64,000 nucleotides of DNA, from positions 1 to 64,000 of the forward strand of contig DHVT01000019.1 in the NCBI GenBank assembly GCA_002412775.1. Direction: 5' to 3'. The notes under the pieces were generated by a model. It was not told where the DNA came from and searched no databases. It was given only the letters and a program-made list of their open reading frames with translations. This DNA is from Firmicutes bacterium UBA5201. GTDB lineage: Bacteria > Bacillota > Clostridia > Peptostreptococcales > Acidaminobacteraceae. A program made the position numbers and the translations under genes. Positions 34,608 to 43,327 of the stretch are shown here, one piece after another; position 1 is the first letter of the stretch, and each line of letters starts with the position of its first letter.

Positions 34608-35388
34608 TTTCTGACCTCGCCTCTTGAGTACCTACTGTTTTTCTGACTGATGGCGGTAAAAACACTTTTAATTTTTCTTCGATTATTCTTGGATTTTCGC
34701 CGGCTTGGATAGAAAGCAATCCTTCAACCATAACGTTTCGGATCAAAACTTCCTCGTTGCTTTTAAGGCTTAATTTCCCAGCCATCGGAATAAATATGAG
34801 ATTGGCGAACAAAGAACCATAAAATGTGGTTAAAAGGGCTACAGCCATGGACGGGCCGATGGATGCGGGATCTGATAGGTTTTGAAGCATGGCGACAAGA
34901 CCGATCAATGTACCGACCATACCAAATGCAGGTGCGAGGGTACCCATCGTTTCCAACATGGATCTGTTTTTTGAATGTCGATCTGTGAGGTTTTCAATTT
35001 CAGTTTCCATAATATTTTTAACAAGTTCGGGATCTGTACCGTCAACAATCAACATGACACCTTTTTGCAGGAAGTCATCCTTGATTTCTGACACGGCTTC
35101 TTCAAGCGCAAGCAGACCTTCACGTCTGGCCACATTTGCAAGCTCGATTATTTTTGTGATGATCTGATCCACATCAAATTCACTATTCTTGATGGTTTTT
35201 GAGAACACCTTACCTATGTTCAGGATTTCTTTGAGCGGATAAGCCACTAGAAAACCCGATATGGTACCTCCAAGAACGATGACAAGTGATGGCGGGTCAA
35301 TATAGCTGCCAAGGTTACTGTTGCTCATGATGCCCCAGCCTACCAGCACGAATCCCAGTACGATCCCAATAATTGTAGTTATATCCAA
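34600..35388 (-). CDS. motA: Flagellar stator protein MotA
   Basis: MotA (262 aa) forms the ion channel with MotB. Four membrane helices are seen, and PAFGMVGTLIGLVAML is the family core. The start is set at a TTG (35386-35388) giving MDITTIIGIVLG, which matches the family start; GAGGTG lies 5 bases upstream and the GTG read by longest-ORF rules is that ribosome site itself. It follows flbD by 34 bases. In B. subtilis motAB lie elsewhere, so their place here follows other Clostridia. Confidence 0.95.
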   Translation of the reverse strand: MDITTIIGIVLGFVLVGWGIMSNSNLGSYIDPPSLVIVLGGTISGFLVAYPLKEILNIGKVFSKTIKNSEFDVDQIITKIIELANVARREGLLALEEAVSEIKDDFLQKGVMLIVDGTDPELVKNIMETEIENLTDRHSKNRSMLETMGTLAPAFGMVGTLIGLVAMLQNLSDPASIGPSMAVALLTTFYGSLFANLIFIPMAGKLSLKSNEEVLIRNVMVEGLLSIQAGENPRIIEEKLKVFLPPSVRKTVGTQEARSENG

Positions 35389-35422
35389 AATGAACACCTC
35401 GTTTGTATAATTTCTTTTTCTC

Positions 35423-35614
35423 TTACTTTATATATTGACTTATTTTTGCATTATATTCAAGGATACTTTTTATGATGTCCTCAACATGTTCTTTGATGAT
35501 GAGCTTTTTACCTGTTGTCAAAGTGACCATAGTATCTGGTGTTTCTTCGATAAATTCAATCAATGCAGAATTGATATAGATCGGATCCCCGTTGAGCCGT
35601 GTTACTTTGATCAT
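35423..35614 (-). CDS. flbD: FlbD/SwrD family flagellar protein
   Basis: Small protein (63 aa) with MIKVTRLNGDPIYINSALIEFIEETPDT, the FlbD pattern. The B. subtilis relative SwrD raises motor power and supports swarming. Its place directly before motA-motB fits a stator-linked role. The ATG at 35612-35614 is preferred over a GTG three codons upstream because AAAGGTGG is 5 bases before it. Confidence 0.93.
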   Translation of the reverse strand: MIKVTRLNGDPIYINSALIEFIEETPDTMVTLTTGKKLIIKEHVEDIIKSILEYNAKISQYIK

Positions 35615-35642
35615 AAATGCCACCTTTCACGATATAAACACG

Positions 35643-35670
35643 AAAACTACCCGCAGTCTCCTACGGGTAG
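35643..35670 (-). terminator. Terminator-like hairpin between flgE and flbD
   Basis: CTACCCG and CGGGTAG form a 7-bp G+C-rich stem (plus-strand arms 35664-35670 and 35647-35653) with a 10-base loop, followed by TTTTCG on the minus strand. It lies inside the flagellar operon, so partial termination after the highly expressed hook gene is likely. Confidence 0.65.
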
Positions 35671-35675
35671 ATTAA

Positions 35676-37025
35676 TTATCTCTTAAGATTGACAAGCTCT
35701 TGCAATATTTCATCACTGGTTGTGATAACTCTTGAATTCGCCTGAAAGCCTCTTTGTGTCGTAATCATATCCGTAAATTGAGCAGCAAGGTCCACGTTGC
35801 TCATTTCAAGAGCACCAGGTGTTACAGCTCCAAAACTTCCTGTAGCGGGAGCACCATATTTTGGAGTACCGGAGTTAGGTGTTCCTTGGAAAAGGTTGCC
35901 TCCGAGTTTCATAAGGCCTGCAGGGTTGTCAAAATCGACCAATCCTATAATCTGAAGAATTTTTCTTTCACCGTTGGTGTAGATTCCGATGATTTCACCT
36001 TTGGATGAAATATTGAATGTATCTATTGTACCTGCTGAAATACCTCCGAGTTGGACGCCTTTGGCATCTGATTCCTGGGAATATTGGGTGAATATTCTTA
36101 CATCGTTAGTATCAGCATTTGCAAAGAACATGCTTCGGTCAATATCCAGTACGATATTGGATGCGCCCGGAACGTTTTTAGTCAGTAAGCCTGAAAAACT
36201 ACTGTCAAGACCGTTAGGATCTCCGGCTGTAGCAAGTGTCACAACATCTACAATTTCACCATTTTCATTGAATTTGGCATATATTGGATCAGTTGTAGTC
36301 AGTACTATTGGTGAACCATCTGTATTCGAGAATTGCATTTCACGATATGAGTATTTGGCTGCTGTTGGTGTAGGAATTTCGTTAATCTTCGGATCAAAGG
36401 GATCTACAGGTGTTTTAGCAACCGTACCAACTAAATTGTCACCAAACTTGATGTTGAGTGTGTGGATGTCACCAAGCGAATCATAAAGATCCACTGTTGT
36501 GGTATAATCCTTGTCATTGAAGTTTATGTTGCCATTAAACGTCAAATTCTGGGTTGCAGTCGCTTTCTTCGTATCCGACATATTGACTTGAATCGGCTTG
36601 AAGTTGATATCTAGAACTTTGTAACCGTCAGTTGTCACGAGAAATCCGAGTTCATCCATCGCGAAATTGCCTGCGCGCGTGTAAAACTTGTTTTGTGCGT
36701 TGGCATCATTGGTCACCATAAAAAAACCGGACCCATCCACCATCAAATCTGTTGCGATATCGGTTCTCTGGATGGAACCCTTTGTATGATTCACAGAGAT
36801 GGAAGATACATTTGTTCCAAGTCCGACTTGCATAGGGTTCGTACCACCTCTTGAGGTGCCTGAAGAACTGGCTCCTGCTAGAGTCTGGCTATACGTTTCC
36901 GCAAATGTCACATTTGAAGCCTTATAACCAACCGTATTGACATTGGCTATGTTGTTACCTATTACATCCATGCGCAACTGGTGTGATCTTAATGAAGATA
37001 CACCAGAAAACATTGATCTCATCAT
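35676..37025 (-). CDS. flgE: Flagellar hook protein FlgE
   Basis: FlgE (449 aa) builds the hook. The N-terminal helix LRSHQLRMDVIGNNIANVNTVGYK and the C-terminal ALEMSNVDLAAQFTDMITTQRGFQAN are the D0 segments common to rod and hook proteins; middle residues form the D1/D2 part. GGAGG lies 8 bases before the first of two ATGs. It follows the TIGR02530-type gene after a 74-base structured gap and is followed by a terminator-like hairpin. Confidence 0.96.
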   Translation of the reverse strand: MMRSMFSGVSSLRSHQLRMDVIGNNIANVNTVGYKASNVTFAETYSQTLAGASSSGTSRGGTNPMQVGLGTNVSSISVNHTKGSIQRTDIATDLMVDGSGFFMVTNDANAQNKFYTRAGNFAMDELGFLVTTDGYKVLDINFKPIQVNMSDTKKATATQNLTFNGNINFNDKDYTTTVDLYDSLGDIHTLNIKFGDNLVGTVAKTPVDPFDPKINEIPTPTAAKYSYREMQFSNTDGSPIVLTTTDPIYAKFNENGEIVDVVTLATAGDPNGLDSSFSGLLTKNVPGASNIVLDIDRSMFFANADTNDVRIFTQYSQESDAKGVQLGGISAGTIDTFNISSKGEIIGIYTNGERKILQIIGLVDFDNPAGLMKLGGNLFQGTPNSGTPKYGAPATGSFGAVTPGALEMSNVDLAAQFTDMITTQRGFQANSRVITTSDEILQELVNLKR

Positions 37026-37099
37026 AATGTTAACCTCCTGTGTCGAGCAGGTGCCCTTATCAATCAGTCAAAGGGCTATAGCTTCCTAAAAAGGTCCAG
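37026..37099 (-). promoter_or_regulatory. Structured gap upstream of flgE
   Basis: The RNA has GCCCTT pairing with AAGGGC (arms 37076-37071 and 37058-37053), then CCTG...CAGG (37051-37048 with 37040-37037) touching the AGGAGG ribosome site. This could tune hook protein translation. No known riboswitch was recognised. Confidence 0.35.
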
Positions 37100-37495
37100 C
37101 TAAACTATTACTGCTCCATCTATATTTGTAAATACGTTGTCCTTTAATTGATCTTCTGTTACAGCTGTTATGATTGTATTGTTTTGGACACTTGCAATGA
37201 ACACTTTGTTGTCCATCATGATCAGCGCTTCGCGTACACCTTTGCTTTTCGCTTTTCCAACACCATCATTGATTCTGCTCATTTCTGAATCGGTCAATTC
37301 AATTTTTCTCGAATTCAAACGGTCCATGGCATGCTTTGAAAATTTGACGCCATCCTTCTCACGTATTTTGTTCAATACGTCTCCAAATGAATTTTGACCG
37401 TTGACGACTGGCCTTTGTCCTACTGCTGGAGATTCCGAAGGGTTTATTTTGACTCGTCTTTGTATATAATCGTTGTTCATTTTTATTGGACTCAT
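37100..37495 (-). CDS. Flagellar operon protein, TIGR02530 type
   Basis: Protein of 131 aa with FSKHAMDRLNSRKIELTDSEMSRI and SKGVREALIMMDNKVFIASVQNNTIITA, a pattern found in a family annotated as a flagellar operon protein between flgD and flgE in Firmicutes and Spirochaetes. Exact function is not known; the place suggests a hook assembly role. AGAGGGTG lies 5 bases before the ATG. Confidence 0.85.
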   Translation of the reverse strand: MSPIKMNNDYIQRRVKINPSESPAVGQRPVVNGQNSFGDVLNKIREKDGVKFSKHAMDRLNSRKIELTDSEMSRINDGVGKAKSKGVREALIMMDNKVFIASVQNNTIITAVTEDQLKDNVFTNIDGAVIV

Positions 37496-37510
37496 GGATT
37501 CACCCTCTTA

Positions 37511-37987
37511 TTACATTTGACCCAATAGATTGAAAATTTCACCGTCGTCCACAGATTCATTTTTTGAATTTTGTCCGATATAAGTAGCCAACATGGCGTT
37601 CATTTTCATCAATTCCTCAAGAATTTTTGTGTTTTGTGACAATAATTCCTCATTGCTGTTTCCATTACCCATGCCTTTGACCGCACTATGAAGATCTTCG
37701 AGTTGAGTGGAAATCAAAGAGTTCAATTTGTTGGTGTTTTCAACAGAGGAATAAATGTTTGCCAGTTGTTCCACCGAAGAAAACTGCGCCATTTGCGCCA
37801 TGTATTCCGCATTGTCAGTGGGATCGAGTGGGTTTTGGTTTTGCAGTTGCACCATCATCAGCTTAAGGAATGCGTCTTTGTCTAAAATTTGACTCTTTTT
37901 GCGCACTTCATTGGCTTTGTCGTTGCTTATTGCGTTTAATCTTTCAATTTGATCCGTTGTAAAAGATCCGCTTATTGGAAATGACAT
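37511..37987 (-). CDS. flgD: Flagellar hook capping protein FlgD
   Basis: FlgD (158 aa) caps the growing hook. The conserved part is DKDAFLKLMMVQLQNQNPLDP followed by MAQMAQFSSVEQL (about 37-80). It is the short form, lacking the C-terminal Ig-like and tudor parts of E. coli FlgD, as in B. subtilis. It lies between fliK and the TIGR02530-type gene. Confidence 0.94.
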   Translation of the reverse strand: MSFPISGSFTTDQIERLNAISNDKANEVRKKSQILDKDAFLKLMMVQLQNQNPLDPTDNAEYMAQMAQFSSVEQLANIYSSVENTNKLNSLISTQLEDLHSAVKGMGNGNSNEELLSQNTKILEELMKMNAMLATYIGQNSKNESVDDGEIFNLLGQM

Positions 37988-37996
37988 TTTTACCTC

Positions 37997-39499
37997 CTAT
38001 CCCAAATAATTGATTGTTGATTCTTCGTACATTTCATATTGGTAGTTTTGTCCTTTGCTGGACATTTCGATTTCTTGCAAACCTTCAATTTTTTTGCTTT
38101 TTTTGGATTTTGGATTTTTTTCGAATGCGAATTGTTCCTGTTGATCTTTCTTACCGCTATCTACTGTTACGTTGATTTGGTTGATGGAATATCCTTTATT
38201 CGCAAGATTTTGTCTCAAATCCTCCAAATTGGATTCCAATGCGGCTTTTACAATCTCATTCTCAACTTTAATTTCAGCCATTACAAGACCTTTGTGCAGA
38301 TTCAGTTTGAGTTCGACGTTCCCCAACTGCTCAGGTTGAAGTTTGACGAGCATCGATGTGCCATTTTCATCGATTTTGATGTTGCCTTTGACTGCGTCCA
38401 TGATTTGTGAAAAAACATCCTGACGTAATAATTGTGAAGCTTGTACTGTGGGTTGTGAGACCATACCGGGTTGTTTCATCACCAATTGATGGAATGAGAT
38501 CATATCCTCAGTTGAAGTCTTCTCTGCATCCACGTCGACATTTTCACTGATTTTGCTTGTACTTTCATTTGTTTTAGTCAAAGCTTCTTTCATAATCGAG
38601 TCCACTTTGCTGTTTTCAGGAATCTGGTTTTTGGTGACTTCATTTGCTTTTGTGGTTACAGGAACCTCTGGCTTCACTTCAGCTTTTAAAGGTGCGGTCT
38701 TTTCATCACTCTCAGATTTCATTGTTTTTTGTACCTCTGCGAATGATACACTCTCTTTACCGGATAATGCCTTCAGTTTGTTTGCAACTTCAGTGAGTTC
38801 ATGAATGACACTGTTGACCATCGGTGATTTGGATTGTTCCGGCATTTTTGATGCCTGATCCAAAACCTTGACCAATTTTTCAAGACTCTTTTGGATGGAC
38901 TCCAGTTGCGCCATATCCATCGGTTGATCAAGAGCATCCCCAATTTCAAGCGATACCAGGGTGTTGTAAACCGCTTCAAGATCTGCCAGTGCTTCCAGTG
39001 GAATCATTTCCATAACTTGAGCAAACGCCTCAAGTCCCATTCCGAGCATTGCCATCAGCTTTTCAAGTTCACCATCATCAAGGCCTGTCGCCTTTTTTAG
39101 TTTGTCTTTGAATTGGGCCAGCATATCGTCAGTGATTTCACTGTCTTCTTTGACCATTTTACTGGGCTTTTCTGCTGCAGTGGTTTCATTGGGTTTGATT
39201 TTGCTTGTCGCATCCTCATTTTTAGAAAATTCATTTTCAATTTTTGGCTTATTGGATGAATTTTCAGCAGAAGATTTTTCTAAAGGTTTTGAGCTGTTTT
39301 TCTCATCGGGTGATGAAAAATTTTTGATCGGTACATGTCTTGTTAGATTCACCGGTTTTCGCTCAGAAGTCGAATCTTTTTTGCTTTCAAATATCTGATT
39401 GAAAACATCATTTGAGTTCTGTGCGCTTTCATTGTTGGTTTTGGCTGAAACCATAGGGTTGAGAACTGATTGGCTTGCAATCCATTCTCTGATTTGCAT
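37997..39499 (-). CDS. fliK: Flagellar hook-length control protein FliK
   Basis: FliK (500 aa) measures hook length and tells FlhB to switch substrates. The N-terminal two thirds are Ser/Lys/Glu-rich and poorly conserved, as usual. The C-domain (about 390-465) has the family core LQPEQLGNVELKLNLHKGL followed by LRQNLANKGYSINQINVTV. The ATG at 39497-39499 lies 5 bases after AGGAGG; the longer reading adds only two residues. A second, diverged FliK-like protein is at 53532-55004. Confidence 0.94.
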   Translation of the reverse strand: MQIREWIASQSVLNPMVSAKTNNESAQNSNDVFNQIFESKKDSTSERKPVNLTRHVPIKNFSSPDEKNSSKPLEKSSAENSSNKPKIENEFSKNEDATSKIKPNETTAAEKPSKMVKEDSEITDDMLAQFKDKLKKATGLDDGELEKLMAMLGMGLEAFAQVMEMIPLEALADLEAVYNTLVSLEIGDALDQPMDMAQLESIQKSLEKLVKVLDQASKMPEQSKSPMVNSVIHELTEVANKLKALSGKESVSFAEVQKTMKSESDEKTAPLKAEVKPEVPVTTKANEVTKNQIPENSKVDSIMKEALTKTNESTSKISENVDVDAEKTSTEDMISFHQLVMKQPGMVSQPTVQASQLLRQDVFSQIMDAVKGNIKIDENGTSMLVKLQPEQLGNVELKLNLHKGLVMAEIKVENEIVKAALESNLEDLRQNLANKGYSINQINVTVDSGKKDQQEQFAFEKNPKSKKSKKIEGLQEIEMSSKGQNYQYEMYEESTINYLG

Positions 39500-39508
39500 A
39501 CACACCTC

Positions 39509-40780
39509 CTATTGTTTTGGTAATGCGAGTTTGCGGGTCAACTCCGTTGACAGTGTTTTTTCAAGCAATGACATGATTTCAGATCTTTTCTTTTCTGTGA
39601 AACTCTTAAGAATTTCCATAATGAGATCTTCATCCGAAATCGTTATCAAATCTCCATTGTCGAGGTCATAAACCTGTGACGGTGAAGCATTGATCATCAT
39701 GTTCTCAATGATTGGAATAATACTCTCGTTTGACATACGCGCGTACACATCCACCAACTCTCTAACATTATCGTCAAATTCCTTATAAATCTTTAGCGAT
39801 TTCAAGATATCCGGCGTTAAAGTATCCCTATTTTTTTCGAGGATCTCATTGGCTTTGATTTTTGAGATCAAATCAAATATAAATGATTCGTCAGTCGCTT
39901 TGGCCAGAACCTCTCCCGCTTTTTTTGCACCGATATTGCCATATATAATCGCCAACTCATCCAAGTTGTAATTGCTGAGATCTCCAATGGTGTTCACCAG
40001 ACTCGTTGCATTTTCGGAACTGTACACACCGGCAATTTGTTCCAGATCGGCTTTGTTTCTTTGCAATGTGCTGTATGAGTTTCTTATGGATTGCGCCTTA
40101 GGCTCGGTCAAAAATGAAAATATCTTATTGCGATCCGTCTGCTCCAATTGATACAATATGCTGACCGACTTGTCATCGGAGATGAATTCAAAAATATTGG
40201 CAACATCCTTGTGTCCGTTGATGCTGTCTCCAATGATCTTATTGACCTCTTCAACAGCGGCATTGAGTGGCAGCGAGGAAATGTAAGTCGCTTTTGATTT
40301 GAGGTCTTCTTGCTTTTCCTCTTCGATCCTTTGAACTGTATTGAGCAGTGCATCTTTGTTGACAGTGGCACTTCGAATATCATTCAATATGTTGTTTGTG
40401 GCATTGGGATTGATTCTGAGCATGTCTTTTATGACTTCATCATAAGCCCTGCTATCCTCGCCGCTGAGCACCATCAATTTATCTACCGCTCGCTCGGACG
40501 GCAACTTCAACATGTATTCTGAGATTGTTCTGATTTGTTCCATTTCCTCAGCCTTTGTCGGAAATTTTTCGAAGTACTCCCCTATTCCACCTGGTACATT
40601 GGACATCAGACCGTTTGCATTGAGTTTGAAATCCCTATTGAAAAAATAAAGACCACCCACTACCAGCAGAGGCGTCAAAAACAATATGAGAAGAACAACA
40701 AGACAACCGGTCATGCCTTTTGATTTTTTTTCTTTTTCGTTGTCTTCCGTCACCGTGATGACAGTTTTTTTCTCCGCCAT
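39509..40780 (-). CDS. YlxF/MotE-like membrane protein, enlarged
   Basis: Protein of 423 aa with a membrane helix at about 22-43 (MTGCLVVLLILFLTPLLVV) followed by an external helical part. The C-terminal two thirds contain several units resembling the MgtE intracellular/MotE domain (short helices with PxxxAxxxL-type spacing, such as LPSERAVDKLMVL, LPLNAAVEEVNKI and IGAKKAGEVLAK). It sits between fliJ and fliK exactly where B. subtilis has ylxF (a MotE-family protein of about half this length). MotE in other bacteria is a periplasmic-type chaperone of MotC/MotB. The ATG at 40778-40780, seven bases after GGAG, is preferred. Function is inferred. Confidence 0.75.
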   Translation of the reverse strand: MAEKKTVITVTEDNEKEKKSKGMTGCLVVLLILFLTPLLVVGGLYFFNRDFKLNANGLMSNVPGGIGEYFEKFPTKAEEMEQIRTISEYMLKLPSERAVDKLMVLSGEDSRAYDEVIKDMLRINPNATNNILNDIRSATVNKDALLNTVQRIEEEKQEDLKSKATYISSLPLNAAVEEVNKIIGDSINGHKDVANIFEFISDDKSVSILYQLEQTDRNKIFSFLTEPKAQSIRNSYSTLQRNKADLEQIAGVYSSENATSLVNTIGDLSNYNLDELAIIYGNIGAKKAGEVLAKATDESFIFDLISKIKANEILEKNRDTLTPDILKSLKIYKEFDDNVRELVDVYARMSNESIIPIIENMMINASPSQVYDLDNGDLITISDEDLIMEILKSFTEKKRSEIMSLLEKTLSTELTRKLALPKQ

Positions 40781-40782
40781 TG

Positions 40783-41232
40783 TCATTCTCCATTCGATTT
40801 ATTATTCTTGTAATTGACAACTTCTTCAATCAATTTCGCATCCATTTCATTGTATTCGTCGATAAAGGTTTGAAAAGCCTTCTCTTTCAGCTTATCCATT
40901 ACTTTTCTCGACTTCATGGCCTCCACCAGCAATTGTTTGATCCCTTCGATATCGGCCTCGACTTTAGATAGCCTAAGCTTATATTGGTCACGAAGGGTTT
41001 TGTAATATTTCTTGCCTTCGGAGAAGGAATGCATCTCCTTGTTTGCTTTTCCACTTAGGAGTACGGAATCTATATGATTGAGATACTCAAGTTCATCATT
41101 GCCCAAATTTTCCAGTGCATCCAAAATATTTTGACGCTCTTTGATTTTTTTTGCCAACTCGTTTTTAATGCGGTCCTCTTCGTTCATCCGCATTTTCAAA
41201 ACACTCTCATATCTGAACTTGAACTTTTTCAT
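40783..41232 (-). CDS. fliJ: Flagellar export chaperone FliJ
   Basis: FliJ (149 aa) is an all-helical coiled-coil protein that joins the FliI ATPase to the export gate. FKFRYESVLKMRMNEEDRIKNELAKK at the start is typical. It overlaps the fliI stop by one base and the next gene follows at once. Confidence 0.92.
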   Translation of the reverse strand: MKKFKFRYESVLKMRMNEEDRIKNELAKKIKERQNILDALENLGNDELEYLNHIDSVLLSGKANKEMHSFSEGKKYYKTLRDQYKLRLSKVEADIEGIKQLLVEAMKSRKVMDKLKEKAFQTFIDEYNEMDAKLIEEVVNYKNNKSNGE

Positions 41233-42539
41233 CAGATCAACCCTCTAAGTTTTGCCAAACTTTGATCATATGAAGAACTTTCGTGTGTGCGTTGCTTTAA
41301 AAATTCATTGAAAGGATCAATTTTTGATATGGCCAGATCAATATGTGGATTTGTGCCTTTGGCATACGCACCGATATTGATCAAGTCTTCAGAATTTTTA
41401 TATGTCGCAAGGATTTCCTTGAACCGCATTGCGGCGAGAAGATGTTCCTCATCCACAATGTTTGGCATGACCCTGCTGATACTGTCGAGCACATCGATTG
41501 CAGGATAATGTCCCAGTGATGCCAGTTTTCTGGATAACATGATATGACCGTCAAGTATGCCTCTTACGGCGTCTGAGATTGGCTCATTGAAGTCGTCACC
41601 ATCCACTAAAACCGTGTAAAGCCCTGTAATGGAACCCACGGCCGAATTGCCGGCACGCTCAAGCAATCTCGGTAGAATCGCAAACACTGAAGGTGTGTAT
41701 CCTCTGGTCACAGGGGGTTCACCAATGGCAAGTCCGATTTCCCTCTGCGCCATTGAAAATCTTGTGACCGAGTCCATCATCAAAATCACATTTTTGCCGT
41801 GATCTCTAAAATATTCTGCTATGGATGTGGCTATGAGCGCAGCCTTTACCCTTACAAGTGCGGGCTTGTCAGAAGTGGCAACTACTACCACAGATCTTTT
41901 GAGACCTTCCACACCGAGATCGTTCTCGATGAATTCCCTGACTTCACGCCCTCTCTCTCCAACGAGTGCAATGACATTCACGTCTGCTTTTGTATACTTC
42001 GCAATCATCCCGAGAAGCGTACTCTTGCCTACTCCAGATCCTGCAAATATTCCCACACGCTGACCTTGGCCACATGTGATCAGTGTATCGATAGCCTTGA
42101 TGCCAAGAGGCATCGGTTCAGTGATTCGATCTCTGAAAAGCGGATTTGGAGGATCGTTGTTGGCTGGATATTTTTTATCCGGCGCAGGTTTTGGGAGTTC
42201 ATCAATGGGATTGCCAAGGCCGTCTAGTATACGTCCAAGCAAAGCTTCTGAAACATCCACTTGAAGGGCATGGCCACTTGCGACCACACGGCTGCCCGGA
42301 CCAATTCCAGACATGTCTCCTAAGGGCATCAGCAAAACCTTATCATTGTTGAAACCAACCACTTCGCCTTTGAGAGGCGTACTGCTCTTAATCGGATAGA
42401 TATCGCAAACTTCCCCGATTTCAACGGCAGGGCCAATGGATTCAATCATCAAACCGATAATTTTCGACACGCGCCCGCTGTATTTCATGAAATTGTTGTC
42501 ACGAATCGCCATTTTGTATTTCTCGAGTTCGATTATCAT
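41232..42539 (-). CDS. fliI: Flagellar export ATPase FliI
   Basis: FliI (435 aa) is the F1-beta-like ATPase of flagellar export. Walker A is AGSGVGKSTLLG near residue 168; Walker B is in VILMMDSVTRFSMAQREIGLA, and ALVGERGREVREFIE is also conserved. The ATG at 42537-42539 lies 7 bases after AAGGGTG; a TTG two codons upstream overlaps the fliH stop. Confidence 0.97.
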   Translation of the reverse strand: MIIELEKYKMAIRDNNFMKYSGRVSKIIGLMIESIGPAVEIGEVCDIYPIKSSTPLKGEVVGFNNDKVLLMPLGDMSGIGPGSRVVASGHALQVDVSEALLGRILDGLGNPIDELPKPAPDKKYPANNDPPNPLFRDRITEPMPLGIKAIDTLITCGQGQRVGIFAGSGVGKSTLLGMIAKYTKADVNVIALVGERGREVREFIENDLGVEGLKRSVVVVATSDKPALVRVKAALIATSIAEYFRDHGKNVILMMDSVTRFSMAQREIGLAIGEPPVTRGYTPSVFAILPRLLERAGNSAVGSITGLYTVLVDGDDFNEPISDAVRGILDGHIMLSRKLASLGHYPAIDVLDSISRVMPNIVDEEHLLAAMRFKEILATYKNSEDLINIGAYAKGTNPHIDLAISKIDPFNEFLKQRTHESSSYDQSLAKLRGLI

Positions 42540-42541
42540 AA

Positions 42542-43327
42542 TCAATCACCCTTCAACATATCTTCAAACAATTTCTTCAGTTCTTCAAATTGTGTCCAGA
42601 CGCCGCTGTCAACACTCCCTGAGTCTGCGTCTATGATGCATGATCCATTGGCGAGCGTCACATCTCTTTTGATTTCGATATCGTCTATCTTGTCGCTCAT
42701 AGCCAGGACTATTGGTTTCACTGCGAGAGCATGGTTATAATCATCCGTGGAAACACGAATAGACATATGCTCTGTCTTGGATACTCTTTGAATGCCCATT
42801 CTTATCAAAGATTCAACCAGAGATATATCTGTCTCAACGTGATGATTCAATATTTTTTCTACGGATTCCATTACCAGTTCAATGGCTTCCTTTTCGACTG
42901 TCGACAACAATTCGGCTCGTTCATTGATCCAAGCCTGTTTTATGTCTAAAGCTTGTTTGAGAATCTCAGCCGCTTCTTTTTGACTGCCGCTGATGCCATT
43001 TTCATAACCGTCTTTGTAGCCTTCTTCTCGAGCACTTTCCATAATGCCCTTGGCTTGGTCATATGCATCGGAAATAATGGATTCGCTGCTGTTTGCCGCG
43101 TTTCTTAATTTTTCCTCCGCTTCGTAATCAGCGTTTTCAAGTATACTGAGCGCTTCGATTTTTGCATTCTCAATTATTTGATTGGCTGTCTCGGTGGGAC
43201 TGAGCCCTTCCTTGACAGCCAATTCTTTATTTTCCGTTATCGGATGTTCGCTTTTGGTTTTGAGAACGAATGCCTTGTCATCTAGAACCACTCGGGAAGA
43301 TTTAAAAATCTTAGACAATGAGCTCAT
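42542..43327 (-). CDS. fliH: Flagellar assembly protein FliH
   Basis: FliH (261 aa) is the stalk-like regulator of FliI. It has a long helical segment rich in Ala/Glu (about 45-130) and a C-terminal domain resembling the delta subunit of ATP synthase. It overlaps the end of fliG by 17 bases. Sequence is poorly conserved, so the call is helped by the fliG-fliH-fliI order. Confidence 0.9.
   Translation of the reverse strand: MSSLSKIFKSSRVVLDDKAFVLKTKSEHPITENKELAVKEGLSPTETANQIIENAKIEALSILENADYEAEEKLRNAANSSESIISDAYDQAKGIMESAREEGYKDGYENGISGSQKEAAEILKQALDIKQAWINERAELLSTVEKEAIELVMESVEKILNHHVETDISLVESLIRMGIQRVSKTEHMSIRVSTDDYNHALAVKPIVLAMSDKIDDIEIKRDVTLANGSCIIDADSGSVDSGVWTQFEELKKLFEDMLKGD

Noticed and set aside
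37026..37099. A c-di-GMP riboswitch upstream of flgE
   Set aside because: None of the conserved GEMM-I or class II core sequences could be found, and the gap is too short for a full aptamer.
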